Assembly: GCF_029784155.1 (NCBI RefSeq)
Contig: NC_073693.1
Location: 361,164,863 to 361,228,862 of the forward strand
Origin: Uranotaenia lowii
Taxonomy: Eukaryota; Arthropoda; Insecta; Diptera; Culicidae
Reading direction: 5' to 3'
Length of the DNA stretch: 64,000 nucleotides
The position numbers and the translations under genes were made by a program. Below the pieces are notes generated by a model. It was given only the letters and a program-made list of their open reading frames with translations, searched no databases and was not told where the DNA came from. The number at the start of each line of letters is the position of its first letter. Positions within the stretch are counted from its first letter, which is position 1. Of the stretch, positions 1 through 10,902 are shown one piece after another.

Positions 1-1
1 A

Positions 2-115
2 CCAAATGCAGCCACATGCTTCCACTTGATGAACGAACATAAGCCTGTTGAAAAAGTACCTCCCAAATACATTGTAACAGCACCCGCCGCAACGGATAAA
101 ACCATGCTAGATTGA
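2..115 (+). CDS. possible 3' coding end of an upstream gene (partial)
   Basis: An open frame enters from the left edge and runs 37 codons to a TGA at 113-115. Its composition is protein-like (last residues VTAPAATDKTMLD) and richer in Ala, Pro and charged residues than chance frames nearby. Only 78 bases separate its stop from the ATG of the Ly6-like gene on the same strand, so it would be the last exon of a tandem neighbour. No domain is recognised. It could also be a chance frame, because its start lies outside the window. Confidence 0.3.
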   Translation, partial: PNAATCFHLMNEHKPVEKVPPKYIVTAPAATDKTMLD

Positions 116-193
116 GGGTAGTTTTTTAGTTCAAGTTCCTATTTGGTTGAAGGAAGTTCTCACTTGTAGTAAAAAACCTGAGGGAGTTCAACA

Positions 194-873
194 ATGCTTG
201 CGTTTATCTTTTGCTGTGCTCTTCTAGTTGGTGAGAGAATTGTAAAAAAAATCAGTTTATAAATCTAACCACGATATTCAACTGGATTTCAGGTTCATCC
301 ATTGCCCAATCCAATGAGGTGAAATGTTACACATGCTACGACAAGGGAGATTGTGATAGTAATAAAGGCAGTGTTCAAACCTGCAATGAAGAGCAAGTTA
401 CAAAAAATCATAATATGTTAAAAGTTTCGAACCCGGATTTACAAAATGTGGATCCAAAAGGACCATACATTTGTTACGATTATGAAACCAAGGATGTTCC
501 TGTGGATCCTGAAAATCAAGTCAGCTATTATGCCGGAAAAGGGTGCACAACTGTTGCTGTGAAGGATAGTTTCTGCAAAGGTTGGATTGAACAGCTCACT
601 GTTGTGCGCTGTAGAACCTGTGAGACCGATGATGGATGTTCTAGCATGGATGTAACTACAACGACTGCGGGAACAACCTCTTCTGGAACACCATCTGGTG
701 GGACTTCCTCTGCTGGAACTTCTCCTGGTGGAAGTAGCACCACGATCAAACCGACTCCTACTGGGACAACTACTACCGCTGCTCCGGGAAGCTCTTCAAA
801 CAGAAATAGTCTCGGGGTGGTTGTACTGCTCTTTGCCAGCGTTTTTTTGATACTTGTTAAGGTGTCACTGTGA
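194..873 (+). CDS. Ly6/three-finger-like GPI-anchored protein, 205 aa, two exons
   Basis: Two exons: 194-230 and 293-873. The donor GT is at 231 and the acceptor AG ends at 292, giving a 62-bp phase-1 intron that splits a Gly codon at the end of the signal peptide (MLAFIFCCALLVG, then SSIAQ). The mature part has ten cysteines (residues 24, 27, 33, 43, 73, 96, 106, 118, 121, 127), opening CYTC as in Ly6/uPAR three-finger domains. Ten is the usual number, but the final cysteine is not followed by Asn as is typical. Residues ~129-180 are a Ser/Thr/Gly mucin-like stalk, and the last ~19 residues are hydrophobic (LGVVVLLFASVFLILV), a GPI-attachment signal. It is probably displayed on the outer cell surface. 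Family known: insect Ly6 proteins often bind receptors or build septate junctions. The specific role here is unknown. The start is chosen because only this ATG gives a signal peptide joined by good splice sites. Confidence 0.8.
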
Positions 874-2514
874 AGCTTTGTCTGAACGTAGAAATATAAA
901 ACTACTTTTTTCAACGAAAGACTTTATTGTTGGGAAGGGCATTTTGAACATTTTTATCACAAACTGCAAAACGACAGGGGCTAAAGAACTTAATTGTTAG
1001 TTCTTTTTCTGGTTGTAAATAGATTTCACTCACTTCAACCATTTTTTTCCTTAAATTTAAACAACATAACTGGTCATACTTTTTATTACTTTTGTTGAAA
1101 TTGTTCCACCAATAACTAGGTTATTTCAACTAATACAAAAAGAGAACTCTGTCTTTTATCATCGATTTTATGCCGTTTTTTTTCAACCCCGCCTTAAGGC
1201 GGTGGTGATTTTTTTTGAAAGAAACTCACGTTGTCGAAGTGTTCTCGTTGGTACATAAATATGAACACGCTGTAGAATGTCGTGCAATCGAAACGTTTGG
1301 TCAATGTGTCAAATATAAAACTTTGCTGCAGTTCGATGCGACGCTTTCCGAGTGAGGCTAGAAAACAACCTTTTCCCCTATTATTCTGCGAGGCGAGTGA
1401 TGTGACACGTTGAATTTCACTCCTTCGTCCTGACTGAAAGAAATGCGTTCAAGATTTAATATCAATTCGGATGAGTACAGAAAACCGACAGCTATAGTTT
1501 TTACCCTGGAATGAATCAGCATAACGATGTAAAATAGCGCAAGTCACGTCACGTGACTCGCAGAATAAGCCCAGTGATAGAATTTATAATATGCTTACTG
1601 GATTCTCTTCGAGGAAACATCAAGTATCAATGAGATCAAATATGTGTTTGTGTTCGTTCAATATATTTTAAAGATCGAAAAAAAATCATGAAACAAGGAT
1701 TTCTGAGTCTACAAAAATGGAAAATTTTCGAAAAAAGGCTTCTCCAAACTGTATCTTTTGACAGCTGCTCGTCAAACAGTTTCCAAGTATGGATTGTTAG
1801 ATCAAGGTGTTTTGAAAAATTCTGCGCAAAAAGTAAGTTAAAATAATGACTAACTTTGGTTGGTATGTTGATTTTAGTGAACCCCGTCTAAAGGCGGGAT
1901 TCGGTTTTAGAGCTATCGGTTCTCAAGCCCCTGTCGTTCGTTATGCAGTTTTTGTACCTTTTTTAGTTTTTGGTCCAAATTGTCCAAAGTTAAAAATTTT
2001 TACCAAAAACTAATGAAATTAGAATCTGTGACGTGGTCGACCAGAGACATTTAAGGCCTCAGTTGAGATTTCAAGCATTAATAAAACTGGGTTGAGCAAG
2101 CTAAAGGAGTACAAACCTTTTCAAAACACCTTTCTCACTAAAATGGTAATTTGTTTTTAACCGACTAAAATTAGCAGTCAGTTTTTATGTTGTTAGAAAG
2201 TTAAGACCCCATTGGAGATTTTTAAGTAAGAATAAAAGTGGAGTCTCTGGGAATAATATGTTTACACTATTTTTAATTCAATCAATTAAATTTACAAAAA
2301 GGAGTTCTGGCCAATCCACGGCATTAGATTTATTTTTCTGGGACAAGAACTGTAGAATTTATTTCATTTCGTTTTAATGGCACTGTTTGAACATTTTTCC
2401 CAGCTTTATTGTTAGTCTGCTTGAATTGATTAAATTGCAGTGTATCGGTTTCAATGTTTCATTTTTTTTCCGATGAAACACCTTTTTTTCCAGCAACATA
2501 ACTATCGAATTGAA
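874..2514. other. intergenic stretch without a gene
   Basis: No convincing coding region. It holds a MITE near 1375-1575 and two similar hairpin motifs, ccgccttaaggcgg at ~1188 and a degenerate copy (ccgtctaaaggcgg) at ~1886, both preceded by aacc. These may be the ends or internal hairpins of a decayed element. The rest is AT-rich sequence with no structure I can name. No canonical AATAAA follows the Ly6-like gene closely; an AATATA variant is at ~893. Confidence 0.5.
1375..1575. mobile_element. MITE, copy 1 of a family with ttattctgcgag-type ends
   Basis: Left end ttattctgcgaggcgagtga at 1381 is an imperfect inverted match to the right end around 1543-1568 (gtcacgtgactcgcagaataa). A second copy with better preserved ends lies at 8882-9110, showing a dispersed family. 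No coding capacity. Exact borders and target duplication could not be fixed. Confidence 0.5.
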
Positions 2515-3865
2515 CTTTTATGCATACCTGTCAGGCGCATTTTCAACGAGCACTTCTCTACAACAAACGTCTCCATGCAAAACAAACGATCATCGTAACC
2601 ATCGCGGCGTACCGTTTTCCTTCGAGGAAAGCATGGTATATCTAACGAGCCTCTATAAACAAAAGAGACGAAATGTCACGATTGGAATTTTCGATTTTCT
2701 GTCAGTGTCATTCCAATCGAGCAAAAGACTTGTCAAACTGGAAAATTTGGAATTGCGAAAGCGGCGGTAGCGAAAGTATTATCATTTATATGTATCTGTA
2801 AACAAAGGGTAATCAAAACACAGTTTTTGAATGCTCTATTTCGATTACAAGCTAGATTCTCGAAGACTAATTTCTTGGTTCTTAATTGGTATGTTATGAT
2901 TTTTTTAAATGATTAATATGTAGGATATTTTTTTATTTTGAGTTTTCATTGTCAGCATAAGATGTTGCCGGATCAGCGGAGTCGAAAGGGAAAGTTTACC
3001 AATGAAAGTTGCGGATTCCAGTACAGAATCCCCCGAAAGATGGCAGAATGCAAGCAATTTCTCCCGTTTTTATTTTTTGGTTCAGCCGGGAACCGGAAGA
3101 AAAATACATTTTTAAATCCGGGGCAGGTTTTGTTAGAACAAATTTTTGCCAAACACTCCTTGATTGCACTTTTTTAAATTGATGCCAATAACAAAAAATA
3201 AACAGCTTAGTTAAAACAACAGAGACCAAAATCCACTTCCGAAAAAAAATAAACGTAACCAAAATTTAAGTCATGTGAAGTTTGAAGCAAAGCAGTGCTG
3301 CGCTCAAATGAAAGCAGGGTTGCTAAATGATTTATTCTTAAAAGGATCAGATTGCGTCTCTTTTGTTTTTATTACAGGCTCTTTAGGTATATCGAGTACC
3401 CGTTTTTCATGTAGATCAAACTAGGCCATGCTTTTGCGGGAAAATATGTTTTAGTCATTTCATTTCCAATTTTCAACTCGTCAAGATGCTTTAGGGTCCG
3501 AAAAGTCCGGAATGAAACTCCTGCTCGTCTTCGCTTTGCTCCTGTTGATTGGTAAGTTTGAGTTTTGCGGTATCGGAGGTCAATTCTATGAGTTTCAATC
3601 AATATTTTCTTTTCGTGTTGGATTCTCGTGACCCGCAGTATCAACATTGGGGCAAGATGAGCCACCTCCACCTCCCCCAAAACCACCACCGAAGCCTCCT
3701 CCAAAGCCTCCTCCACCAAAGCCACCAGGAGGAGGTGGTGCTCCAGCACCAGATCCAGACGCAGCATGTCTAACCAGCATTGTTCAAGTTTATCTTCTGC
3801 TGGCAGGGATTACGTGCACCGTCCTGAATGTCATTAACGCTGCTGCTTGATTGTCATGGAATTAG
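2515..3865. repeat. left arm of a gene-bearing inverted duplication
   Basis: Two blocks here recur in reverse complement at the right arm: 2515-2645 matches 10371-10490, and ~3398-3865 (mini-gene plus promoter side) matches ~9789-10245. Between the blocks this arm has ~750 bp where the right arm has ~130 bp, so one arm gained or lost sequence. The open frame at 2510-2770 falls in this repeat and has no recognisable product. Confidence 0.7.
3512..3850 (+). CDS. proline/lysine-rich mini GPI-anchored protein, 83 aa, copy A
   Basis: Exons 3512-3551 and 3639-3850; intron 3552-3638 is GT-AG and phase 1, splitting a Val codon. Signal peptide MKLLLVFALLLLIVSTLGQ is followed by a short acidic start, then PPPPPPK/PPPK units, a Gly-rich hinge and APAPDPDAAC. 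The last ~27 residues are hydrophobic (VQVYLLLAGITCTVLNVI), consistent with a GPI signal. Secretion and membrane anchoring are inferred; the mature protein would be only ~35-40 residues, mostly polyproline. An AATAAA lies at 3919-3924, 69 bases after the stop. A near-identical second copy is at 9803-10138, conserved across both exons and the intron borders, which argues for a real gene. No database family is recognised; the closest idea is a small insect cuticle- or gut-surface mucin-like protein. Confidence 0.8.
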
Positions 3866-3918
3866 TGTCCAGCTAGAGTATCCCTACCATATTTGAGGCA
3901 ATCTGCGTTTGTTGTAGT

Positions 3919-3924
3919 AATAAA
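3919..3924 (+). terminator. poly(A) signal AATAAA of mini-GPI gene copy A
   Basis: Canonical AATAAA 69 bases after the TGA, followed by further A-rich sequence. The expected GT-rich downstream element is not clear. Confidence 0.6.
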
Positions 3925-4442
3925 AAAAAATAAAATAATTTCTTACTATGCATTTGGAAAGACAACGAGATTTCCCTATCATGAAAAAAGAGTCCACTAA
4001 ATTCCAGTTGTCGTACAGAATGAGTTTGCCTAAACCATAGTCTAAAGGGTAAAATAATCAAGATTATGTTGCTTTATTCTACAAATTTCTCGTTCAACGT
4101 ATAAGGTCAATAATTTTTCCGCACCCTATGCTCCAGTTGGTCAAGGCGTTGGTGTAATATTTAAACTGATTTTCGAATCATACCATCAGTGGCGGACCTG
4201 ACCGATTCTGATTCAAATTCAGAGTCTAATAAATATCCGAAAAATTTAGAACACCGATAAGAGAAACGTAACCATCGAATCGTACTTTATGAAATATGCT
4301 CATCATGGCCAAGGTTTATAGAAACGTAAGGTTCTCCAGCTTTCACAGTAAGTAAATATTAAGGCGATGTGTGAGCAGGGCGTTCTCAGCTGTTCTGTGT
4401 TAACACCAATATGGTACAAAGAAGGAGATGAACAAACATGTA

Positions 4443-7007
4443 CACCCTTATTCTCGTTTACGATCGAATGACATTCGTTCGAAAGTAAGGCAAATTCGTA
4501 TTCTTGATTTCGTTCGAACGAATGAGAACTGTCCGATCTTTCGAACATAGTTGCATTCCCGTTTTCGTTCGAACGTTTTTGCTTTATTGGCTGACAAACG
4601 CGAGTCTGTTGCTTCGAACCATGATCGTTTTAAAGCACTTGGCGAATTTGGACACCGATATTGGGATTCAAAAGGAGTTTTAAATAAACAATATTGCTGT
4701 GAGCCAATGCCACGCAATTGTACTCTTCAAAATAATAAAATTGAAAGGAAGGAAAAAAAATATTCTTAGTTTTATAATAAAACAACAACCACGAGTCTGT
4801 TTCGAATCCTGGACATTCAAGGAAAAAGTCAGTAAAGTTGGACGGTTAGGGAAAGATAAGTTGTTCAAAATAATAATTTTTTTTTTTTGTTTTACCATAA
4901 TTGTGGAATCTAATAGGTATATCTGGTCTACCAAATTTTCCCTCTTTCTCACGACGGGTGGGATTTTAGGAATCGGCAGCGAAAGCACTATTAACATCAC
5001 CACTGGCTGGCAAAGGAAACAAATTTTTGCGCTTGGAAACAACCAACTACTGTCTTGGCCATCCAGGAAACCGCTTCGGTAACAACTGCTCTTGAAGCTT
5101 CTAACGGTGCTGCTGAAATCAATCCCTGTTGATTTTTGCTTCGAGGACACTTGCGGTAGCTCATCGAAGGGTAAGGCCTACACGCTCGTTTTGATTAAAC
5201 CATTTAGGATTAGAAAATAACCATTTTTTGGCTTTAGCCCAAAAACTACCAACATGGTTATTTTTCAAGAATTTTTCATTTTTAAATTTCAACCATTTTA
5301 TTAGTTCTCGAGCATTAACCACAAAATGTTTGAAAAATATTGTGTTTCTATCGTAGCCATTTTGAAATAATTGATGTGACTGACAAACACGTTTTGAAGA
5401 AAATCTTTTATTCCGTCGAAGTTAATCGAGTTCTCCATTAAATCGGTCCTAGTATTTACGGAAGACATCGATTGTGTTGGTAATGACAAAAGGTAATCAA
5501 TTTAATATTAATTATCGGCATATAAATATTCCATCCTAACAAAAAACAAAAAATAATTTTAGGACACCAATTAGACGATCGCTTTTGAAATCCCAAAATG
5601 GAATTCCAGAATCAGCATCAAGTTGAAGGAGCCGCTTGCTACCGGATCATCTTCTTCAGCCACAGCCCACAGCGAACGAAAGTTGTAAAAGCACCGTCCT
5701 CGCACCATCTGGAAGCGGTCCTTCGCACAATTTAGATAAGTGAAATATCACGAAAAAGATAACCCGTATTACACTCCCCGTAAGTTCTAATATTTTTTTT
5801 AAATAATTTTAAATGTAGACTTCCAAGGAGAAAAGGCTGATGAAGAATTTTCGTTTTAGAATTTCTATTATTGCGATGAGGAATTGAGAGATACTCGACC
5901 GTTTTTTTCACCATCCTGATGGAGCTAGACCGGGCTGGACTGCATTGAAAACATCACCCGCCGGTCATAAATTATCCACTCAACCCCTCGTGAACGAACA
6001 GCCTGGAGACAGTGATATTTTGGCCGTCTTCGGATCTACAAAATGTCTCCAAAGCATATGGGTATGAGATTACCACTTCCGGCGGTGTCCGGCACCGAGG
6101 TAAGGTTAGTTTTTCATTTGAATTCGGTAGGGATCGTGGGGAGAAATCACTTTTGTTGCTTTTGAAGCTACCGGATGTTTCGGCCTTGGTTTTAGCCTAA
6201 TGCTAGGTTGCAGTCCTTTAAATTTTCCTGCTTCCGCTCAATTCTTGTGCTCAAATATCATCTACCTATGAATAAAATTTATATGGCAAATACTATATAC
6301 ATAAGCACAGCAATACAAGAAATAAAATGAACTACATATTTGAAAACCGTGTTTCCTTAATTTTGCCGATAGTTTTTTAATACGTTCAATCCCGCAATAT
6401 TGCTCTTTGAATTACGGTTTTAAAATAACCATTTGCTTACTTATCCGCTGAACGCCCTTATGTTTAAAAAATAACCATATTCGAACTTCTCCCCGAAAAG
6501 TCATTTTATGACTTCTCATGGAGAACTCATAAAATGACATTTCCCGGGAAAAGGTCAAAAATGGTTATTTTTGAAACATAAATGGTTTAATAATTTCTAG
6601 CGTGTATAGGATTTCTACTGTCGTTAATTGCTGCTGGTAACAACGATGAAAACTATTCGTTACCGGAATCAGCTCCATCTGCTCTACTTTTCTGGCCCCC
6701 TCCTGCTGAGTGAAGACTTTCGACCCGTTCCTCCTGTTGTGTTGACCATAACGACCGATTCTCGGCTGTGTTCCGACCAGTTTGATAAAATTTCACATCA
6801 TGACAAGAAACAAGTTGTTTACTACAAATTTTCTGACGAGAAACGTCATTTTGGCAAATCCGGGTGCTTTGATTTTTCGAACATCATCTGGTAACACCAA
6901 CATCGAACGTATCGCGTTCGAACGAAAACAAGAATAGCTATTTCGAATTCGATCGAAAGTATCCGTTCGAACGAAAGTCAGATACGCCGTAAACGAGAAT
7001 AAGGGTG
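4443..7007. mobile_element. 2.6-kb element with ~100-140-bp terminal inverted repeats
   Basis: The 20-mer cacccttattctcgtttacg at 4443-4462 recurs perfectly in reverse complement at 6988-7007. Similarity extends inward (tgac.ttcgttcgaa, then cgttttcgttcgaacg) to ~4580 on the left and ~6905 on the right. A TA sits beside both ends. The interior holds another TIR element (5181-6604) and no intact ORF. It could instead be two halves of a smaller MITE separated by the later insertion. Confidence 0.5.
5181..6604. mobile_element. nested 1.4-kb TIR element with TA target duplication
   Basis: Ends read CACGCT on both strands (5181 and 6604 reversed), flanked by TA at 5179-5180 and 6605-6606. The ends share ~50 bp, including gattaaaccattta and aaaataaccattttt in inverted orientation. 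The interior is decayed but has GC-richer, exon-like fragments (for example 5620-5725 and 5920-6110) with splice-like borders, perhaps remnants of a captured or original gene. No transposase was recognised. Confidence 0.6.
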
Positions 7008-8516
7008 GTAGACTATTACAGAACTCGTTATTCAAAAATTAAAAAGGTAAACAAAGACTACGTCACTTGCCAGGATGTTTATGTATCGTAGGCGAGAATC
7101 GTAAACAGCAGTTGGCAATGATTTTTTTCTCTAGTTTTCTCTGGTACAGCGATGATGGTTGTTTGTTTAAAAATGCAACGGACGTCACGAATTGTCTTGG
7201 TTACAATGTTTACAAAAAAACCTTTTACTAACACTTAGCACGGGGTTTCCACAGGTTGCGTTAACACCTCCTATATATTATACACACACCACACATACAC
7301 CTTGATCATGACCATGACTTTAACCAAGTTTAACCGTTCACAAATAACTTTTTCCTCATTTTTAATGTAGGTTTATTTATTTTTGGTATCATTTACGAAT
7401 GTACCTATCGAGGGTGAGGTACCTCAAAAGTTGATTCGTAGCTGGCACTGTGGCCCATTTTCTTGGCCGCGCCACTATGGGGTTTGAGACGGCAGAAAGT
7501 CAAAAATTAACTTCATCGTAATGGTGTTTGCTATACACCAGTTTGTGGCTTTATATTTAACTAAGATAACCTCAATTTTTCAGATCATTATCATAAGCAC
7601 TTATCGTTTCACAGACATCAGACTTAGAATATTTTGAAAAATATACTTTAGATCCAATAATATTCAAATCAAATTTTCTCCTTTAAATGAAATGCTACAC
7701 CAACTTCCAATACATCGTTGGAAAGCTTAATTTTTAAGCTTCTTTTTGAAATATTTTTCATTTTTACACGGTAAACAAAAAAGTGTGAAAAACGAGTAAT
7801 TTTATGATTTACTCAAAGGGTTTACACATTTTGGTCTCTAAGAAAAAAGCCTTACGTTTCTCAAAACTTTTTTTGACTTTTTAGCATAGCTAATGGTCTA
7901 ATAATTCGAATGCAAAAGAAAAAAGTTGCATATATTTGCATCCTTCAAAGTTATAATAAAAACAAAAAATGGGTAATTTTTAACCATTTTGGAAAAATAG
8001 TATGTTTTATGTTAAACATCATTAAGCAAACATTGTTCATAACGTGCAGGAAGATGATTGTAATTGATTGTGACCAAAAGTTACGATAGAATTTTGATAT
8101 CTGAAGAAATAACTGAGATTTTATAAAAACTACTTATTTCCTAAAAATTATAAAATTTCTATACTCTATTTTTTTGCGTGTACTCTTAAATTCTTCATAC
8201 AAAACTGAATAATATTGAACAAAAATACCCTAAGTGGTTTTGCTTTAATCTCTCAAATATTTTTTGTGAACACAGAACTTAAAAATATGCACGCGTTTCC
8301 GAAATAAGTTAATTTAAACAATTATTGTTTCAAAACTACACTATGCATTTTTACGAGTTAATATTCCAATTTTATTGTCCTTTCTGAGCACACATGTAAA
8401 ACCAAAGCCGAAAATAGTTTATATTGGGTTTCGAATGTAAACAACTCATTTCATCTTCAAAAAAGTTCATAAATAGCAAAAATATACTTTTTGCCGCCTC
8501 ATTGTATGGGGCTGTC
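7008..8516. other. AT-rich stretch without a gene
   Basis: No coding region, RNA gene or clear tandem array is visible. A short TA/CA-rich run occurs near 7270-7300. Repetitive-looking phrases suggest old transposon remains, but no paired ends were found. Confidence 0.4.
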
Positions 8517-9402
8517 CCATAATGCGCGCGTGAGGTGACGATAGACGAGTCACCTGCGTCACTCGATTCCAGCTGGGGCAGGAAGACTGAATAAAAAAAA
8601 AAGAAAAAAGTTCTTTAAACGTCAAATTGCTTTGATCAATCCACCGACCAGTGATTTAACTTTCTAACAAATAGATTTTCAATTTACTTTCTCAATGCTT
8701 GATGCTTGTCTTGATCTGATACATTCTTGCAGGTTAATGCGTGTTAATTCGCTCAAATTTCGTTGCAGTTTTTTAAGGTGATAAATAATAATTGTTCGAT
8801 TAATGGTTGTTCTCAAAAAAGTTGATATAACAGAATTAAATTTTTGGTAGATCCCATGTATCGAACATTTTTATATAGTTTAAAATGGGGCTTATTCTAC
8901 GACTCGAGTGATTTGACTCATCAAGTTCTTCGTCCCGACTCCAGTAAATGCTTCAGGAAAGAAACTTGAGTTCCGATAAGCTCTGAAGACTAATATCAGC
9001 TCATCTGAACGAAAAATTCGAGCCTAGGCCTAGAGAGACTATTTAAGCCAGCAAAATGATATGAAATTTCCTAAGTCACGTCACGCGAATCGTAGAATAA
9101 GCTCCATTTTCACGAAAGAGTTGGCAGCTGGTGTATTCGATTTCGATGTTTACTTTTGAATTTGTAATCAGCTCAGAAGACCTCAATTCAGCTTCCAAAA
9201 AACTGAGTTACATGACTCGCTATACGAAATTTAAATTGAAAGGATTACAAATCTTTTCGAAAATTACTGACTTTTTGCCGAACAGTAAAAAACGATACAA
9301 AAGCGATGCAGCGAATTTCAGTCTTCCTCCCCTAGGATTCCAGAAGTCGCAAGTCGAAGAGTCCCTTGACGATAAGGTGACCCTACTATCGTCACCACAC
9401 GC
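8517..9402. repeat. ~30-bp inverted repeat pair, possible ends of a decayed element
   Basis: gcgcgtgaggtgacgatag near 8524 matches in reverse complement the segment around 9380-9402 (ctatcgtcaccacacgcgcg). The pair encloses the MITE at 8882-9110 and a 124-codon open frame at 9131-9505 that has no recognisable motif. Confidence 0.35.
8882..9110. mobile_element. MITE, copy 2 of the ttattctRcga-ended family
   Basis: Ends aaaatggggcttattctacg (8882) and aaaatggagcttattctacg (reverse complement, ending 9110) differ at one base in 20. Similarity continues into gactcgagtgat / gattcgcgtgac. About 229 bp, non-coding. Same family as 1375-1575. Confidence 0.65.
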
Positions 9403-9677
9403 GCGGCAGAGAAAGGGCCTGTTTCTCGTCAAAAAACGGCTCGATAGAATGATAGAATTTGAACTTTTACGCAGGTTAATGCAAATGGTTTATTCGAGCT
9501 TATAAACCTGCCATCTGTGGTACAGTTCAATTTTTTTACAAGGCAAATTCAATATAAAAAATACGAGACAAACCTAAGCAAGAAATACTCAAAAGTTATT
9601 TTAATTTTTTGTTCATAAAAAAGGATAATTCGTTTTCTTCCCAAACGCCTAGATTAAAAGTATTTTTTAAATATTTT

Positions 9678-9683
9678 TTTATT
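9678..9683 (-). terminator. poly(A) signal of mini-GPI gene copy B
   Basis: AATAAA on the minus strand about 120 bases beyond the stop of the copy at 9803-10138. Confidence 0.5.
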
Positions 9684-9739
9684 ATCTTGACAAATGCAGA
9701 GAATCGCAGAGCCCTACCAATAAACACTTGTCACTTCAT

Positions 9740-10490
9740 CAGAAATCATGATATGGTGGGGACTTATAACATTCTTGAATACTACTCTCGCTTCCATGAC
9801 AATCAAGCAGCAGCATTGATGACATTCAAAACGGTGCACGTAATCCCTGCCAGCAGAAGATAAACTTGAACATTGCTGGTTAGACATGCTGCGTCTGGAT
9901 CTGGTGCTGGAGCACCACCTCCTCCTGGTGGCTTTGGTGGAGGCTTTGGAGGAGGCTTCGGTGGTGGTTTGGGGGGAGGTGGAGGTGGCTCATCTTGCCC
10001 CAATGTTGATACTGCGGGTCACGAGAATCCAACACGAAAAGAAAATATTGATTGAAAATCATTGGATTGACCTCCGGTACCGCACAACTCAAACTTACCA
10101 ATCAACAGGAGCAAAGCGAAGACGAGCAGGAGTTTCATTCCGGACTTTTCGGACCCTTAAGCATCTTGACGAGTTGCAAAATGGAAATGGAATGACTCAA
10201 ACATTTTTTCCACAAATTCATGGCCTAGTTTGATCTACAAAAAGACGGGTACATTAACCAAACACGTGCTTGCTTAAACGTTATAGAACAATACGACACT
10301 TTTTCTATGAAGGTCTCAAAACATGGGTCCAGAATACGTTTACAATATTTAATAGATAGGTGTATCATGCTTTCTCGAAGGAAAACGACGCACCGCGATG
10401 CTTACGATGGTCGTTTGTATTAAAGAGCGACGTTTGTAGTCGAGCAGTGCTCGATGATAATGCGCCTGACAGGTATGCAAAAAAAGTGCT
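9740..10490. repeat. right arm of the gene-bearing inverted duplication
   Basis: Reverse-complement counterpart of 2515-3865. It carries mini-GPI gene copy B at 9803-10138 and the block 10371-10490. Similarity is high through the gene and ~100 bp upstream of its ATG, then fades near 9789 on the 3' side, where only short matches remain. Confidence 0.7.
9803..10138 (-). CDS. proline/lysine-rich mini GPI-anchored protein, 82 aa, copy B
   Basis: Minus strand, exons 10138-10099 and 10011-9803, with donor GT at 10098-10097 and acceptor AG at 10013-10012. The signal peptide is identical to copy A (MKLLLVFALLLLIVSTLGQ). The middle is one proline shorter than copy A, and one residue in the tail changes (TSI to TSN). 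The hydrophobic C-terminus is preserved, so length and frame are under constraint or the copies are recent. Both copies are transcribed toward each other across ~6 kb of transposon-filled DNA. Function unknown; a surface, polyproline, GPI-anchored mini-protein is inferred from the layout. Confidence 0.78.
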
Positions 10491-10902
10491 ATTAGACAGT
10501 TATTTGGCTGGAAAAAGTTCGATGATTCTTTTCTTTTCATCTGAAGGGAAGAATGGAGATATTTGTTTATTTTTTCAAATTTTTATCATATCTTTTTGGA
10601 ATTTTTTTTGTCATCTATTGTATTTTCTGACAGCGTTTAAATTATCAGAAAAAATCATGATCATTTAAAAATAGAACATTAAAAAAAAAACTGAGATCAG
10701 ATCATCAGATTCTAACGATTCTTAATCCAAGTTAGTTTTTTGCTATCCTCAATCTAGAACTTTAAAATAATCTTGAAAAATCCTGAAACAAATTTAATGC
10801 ATTTGGGCATGTTCACAAGTTTCAATCTGATGATGTTGAAAGTCAAGCTTCAAAAGGTCATTCGGTATTCTGGCCATCGGCATGAAAAATTCGAGCACTA
10901 TA
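10491..10902. other. no gene seen
   Basis: AT-rich sequence between the inverted duplication and the large TIR element. No structure identified. Confidence 0.4.

Noticed and set aside
9131..9505. 124-codon plus-strand frame
   Set aside because: Lies across MITE-type inverted repeats, ends inside one, and has no recognisable motif.
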